Shown in pieces: positions 5,592 through 5,630 of a DNA stretch of 5,630 bases (the stretch's first letter is position 1; the number at the start of each line of letters is the position of its first letter). A model generated the notes under the pieces. That model searched no databases. It was not told the DNA's origin and saw nothing but the letters and a program-made list of their open reading frames with translations. Source of the stretch: UBA7236 sp964638865 (GTDB lineage Bacteria > Bacteroidota > Bacteroidia > Chitinophagales > BACL12); the NCBI GenBank assembly GCA_964638865.1, contig CAZXBG010000196.1, forward strand, positions 1-5,630, given 5' to 3'. A program made the translations under genes and the position numbers.

Positions 5592-5630
5592 TTGTAACAT
5601 TGGAGCCTATTCGTTCCGGAGAAAATTGTG

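Larger units (their letters stand above)
5358..5630. other. Non-coding 3' region after ywbE
   Basis: This 273-bp stretch holds two heptamer-like repeat patches (5403-5441 and 5542-5591) separated by an AT-rich segment (about 5445-5485). I see no gene, tRNA, hairpin terminator or promoter that I can support. A 33-codon ATG frame at 5496-5597 reads through the second repeat and shows no family features. Confidence 0.7.

Noticed and set aside
5496..5597. 33-codon ATG frame (MKLLQTIVKTLVLKK...) reading through the CAGTGGN array
   Set aside because: It has no promoter, family resemblance or conserved end. More than half of it is translated repeat, so a real small protein cannot be supported.
5310..5600. 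96-codon minus-strand frame over the ywbE 3' end and the CAGTGGN repeat
   Set aside because: Its N-terminus is translated repeat and its C-terminus is antisense to ywbE. The frame stays open because the repeat complement lacks stop codons.

Overview
The window looks like chromosomal DNA from a member of the Bacteroidota. The evidence is an AT-rich composition, absence of Shine-Dalgarno sequences, several TAnnTTTG-type promoter -7 boxes, and a large secreted lamin-tail/Ig-like multidomain surface protein ending in a FlgD-like domain, a type common in this phylum. The genus cannot be fixed from the sequence alone.

Layout, left to right. A perfect heptanucleotide array (GTAATGA, 7 copies) opens the window at 1-50, beyond the 3' end of asd. 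asd (minus strand, 89-1096) encodes aspartate-semialdehyde dehydrogenase and starts at a TTG codon. A 210-bp divergent promoter region (1097-1306) separates it from a plus-strand gene (1307-3898) for an 863-residue exported protein with two successive Ig-like plus lamin-tail modules. A roughly 200-bp convergent intergenic region follows (3899-4100), holding an imperfect inverted repeat built on CTTTGTG/CACAAAG. A minus-strand gene for a 160-residue helical protein of unknown function (4101-4583) comes next, with a -7 box only 4 bases before its ATG, so its mRNA may be leaderless. Divergent from it is a two-gene operon: an RNase HI gene whose catalytic N-terminus lies upstream of any ATG, GTG or TTG codon, and a YwbE-family (DUF2196) gene 3 bp behind it. 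The last 273 bp hold no convincing gene but contain two more degenerate heptamer-phased repeat patches.

The genes do not form one pathway. asd is core amino-acid and cell-wall precursor metabolism. The large protein works at the cell surface or outside the cell. rnhA-ywbE is a nucleic-acid housekeeping pair. The most notable signals are: (1) different heptanucleotide repeats located only at the 3' side of genes; (2) two non-ATG starts, with the rnhA start not even GTG or TTG; (3) the possibly leaderless promoter of the 160-residue protein. I found no mobile element, CRISPR array, tRNA, rRNA or defence system.
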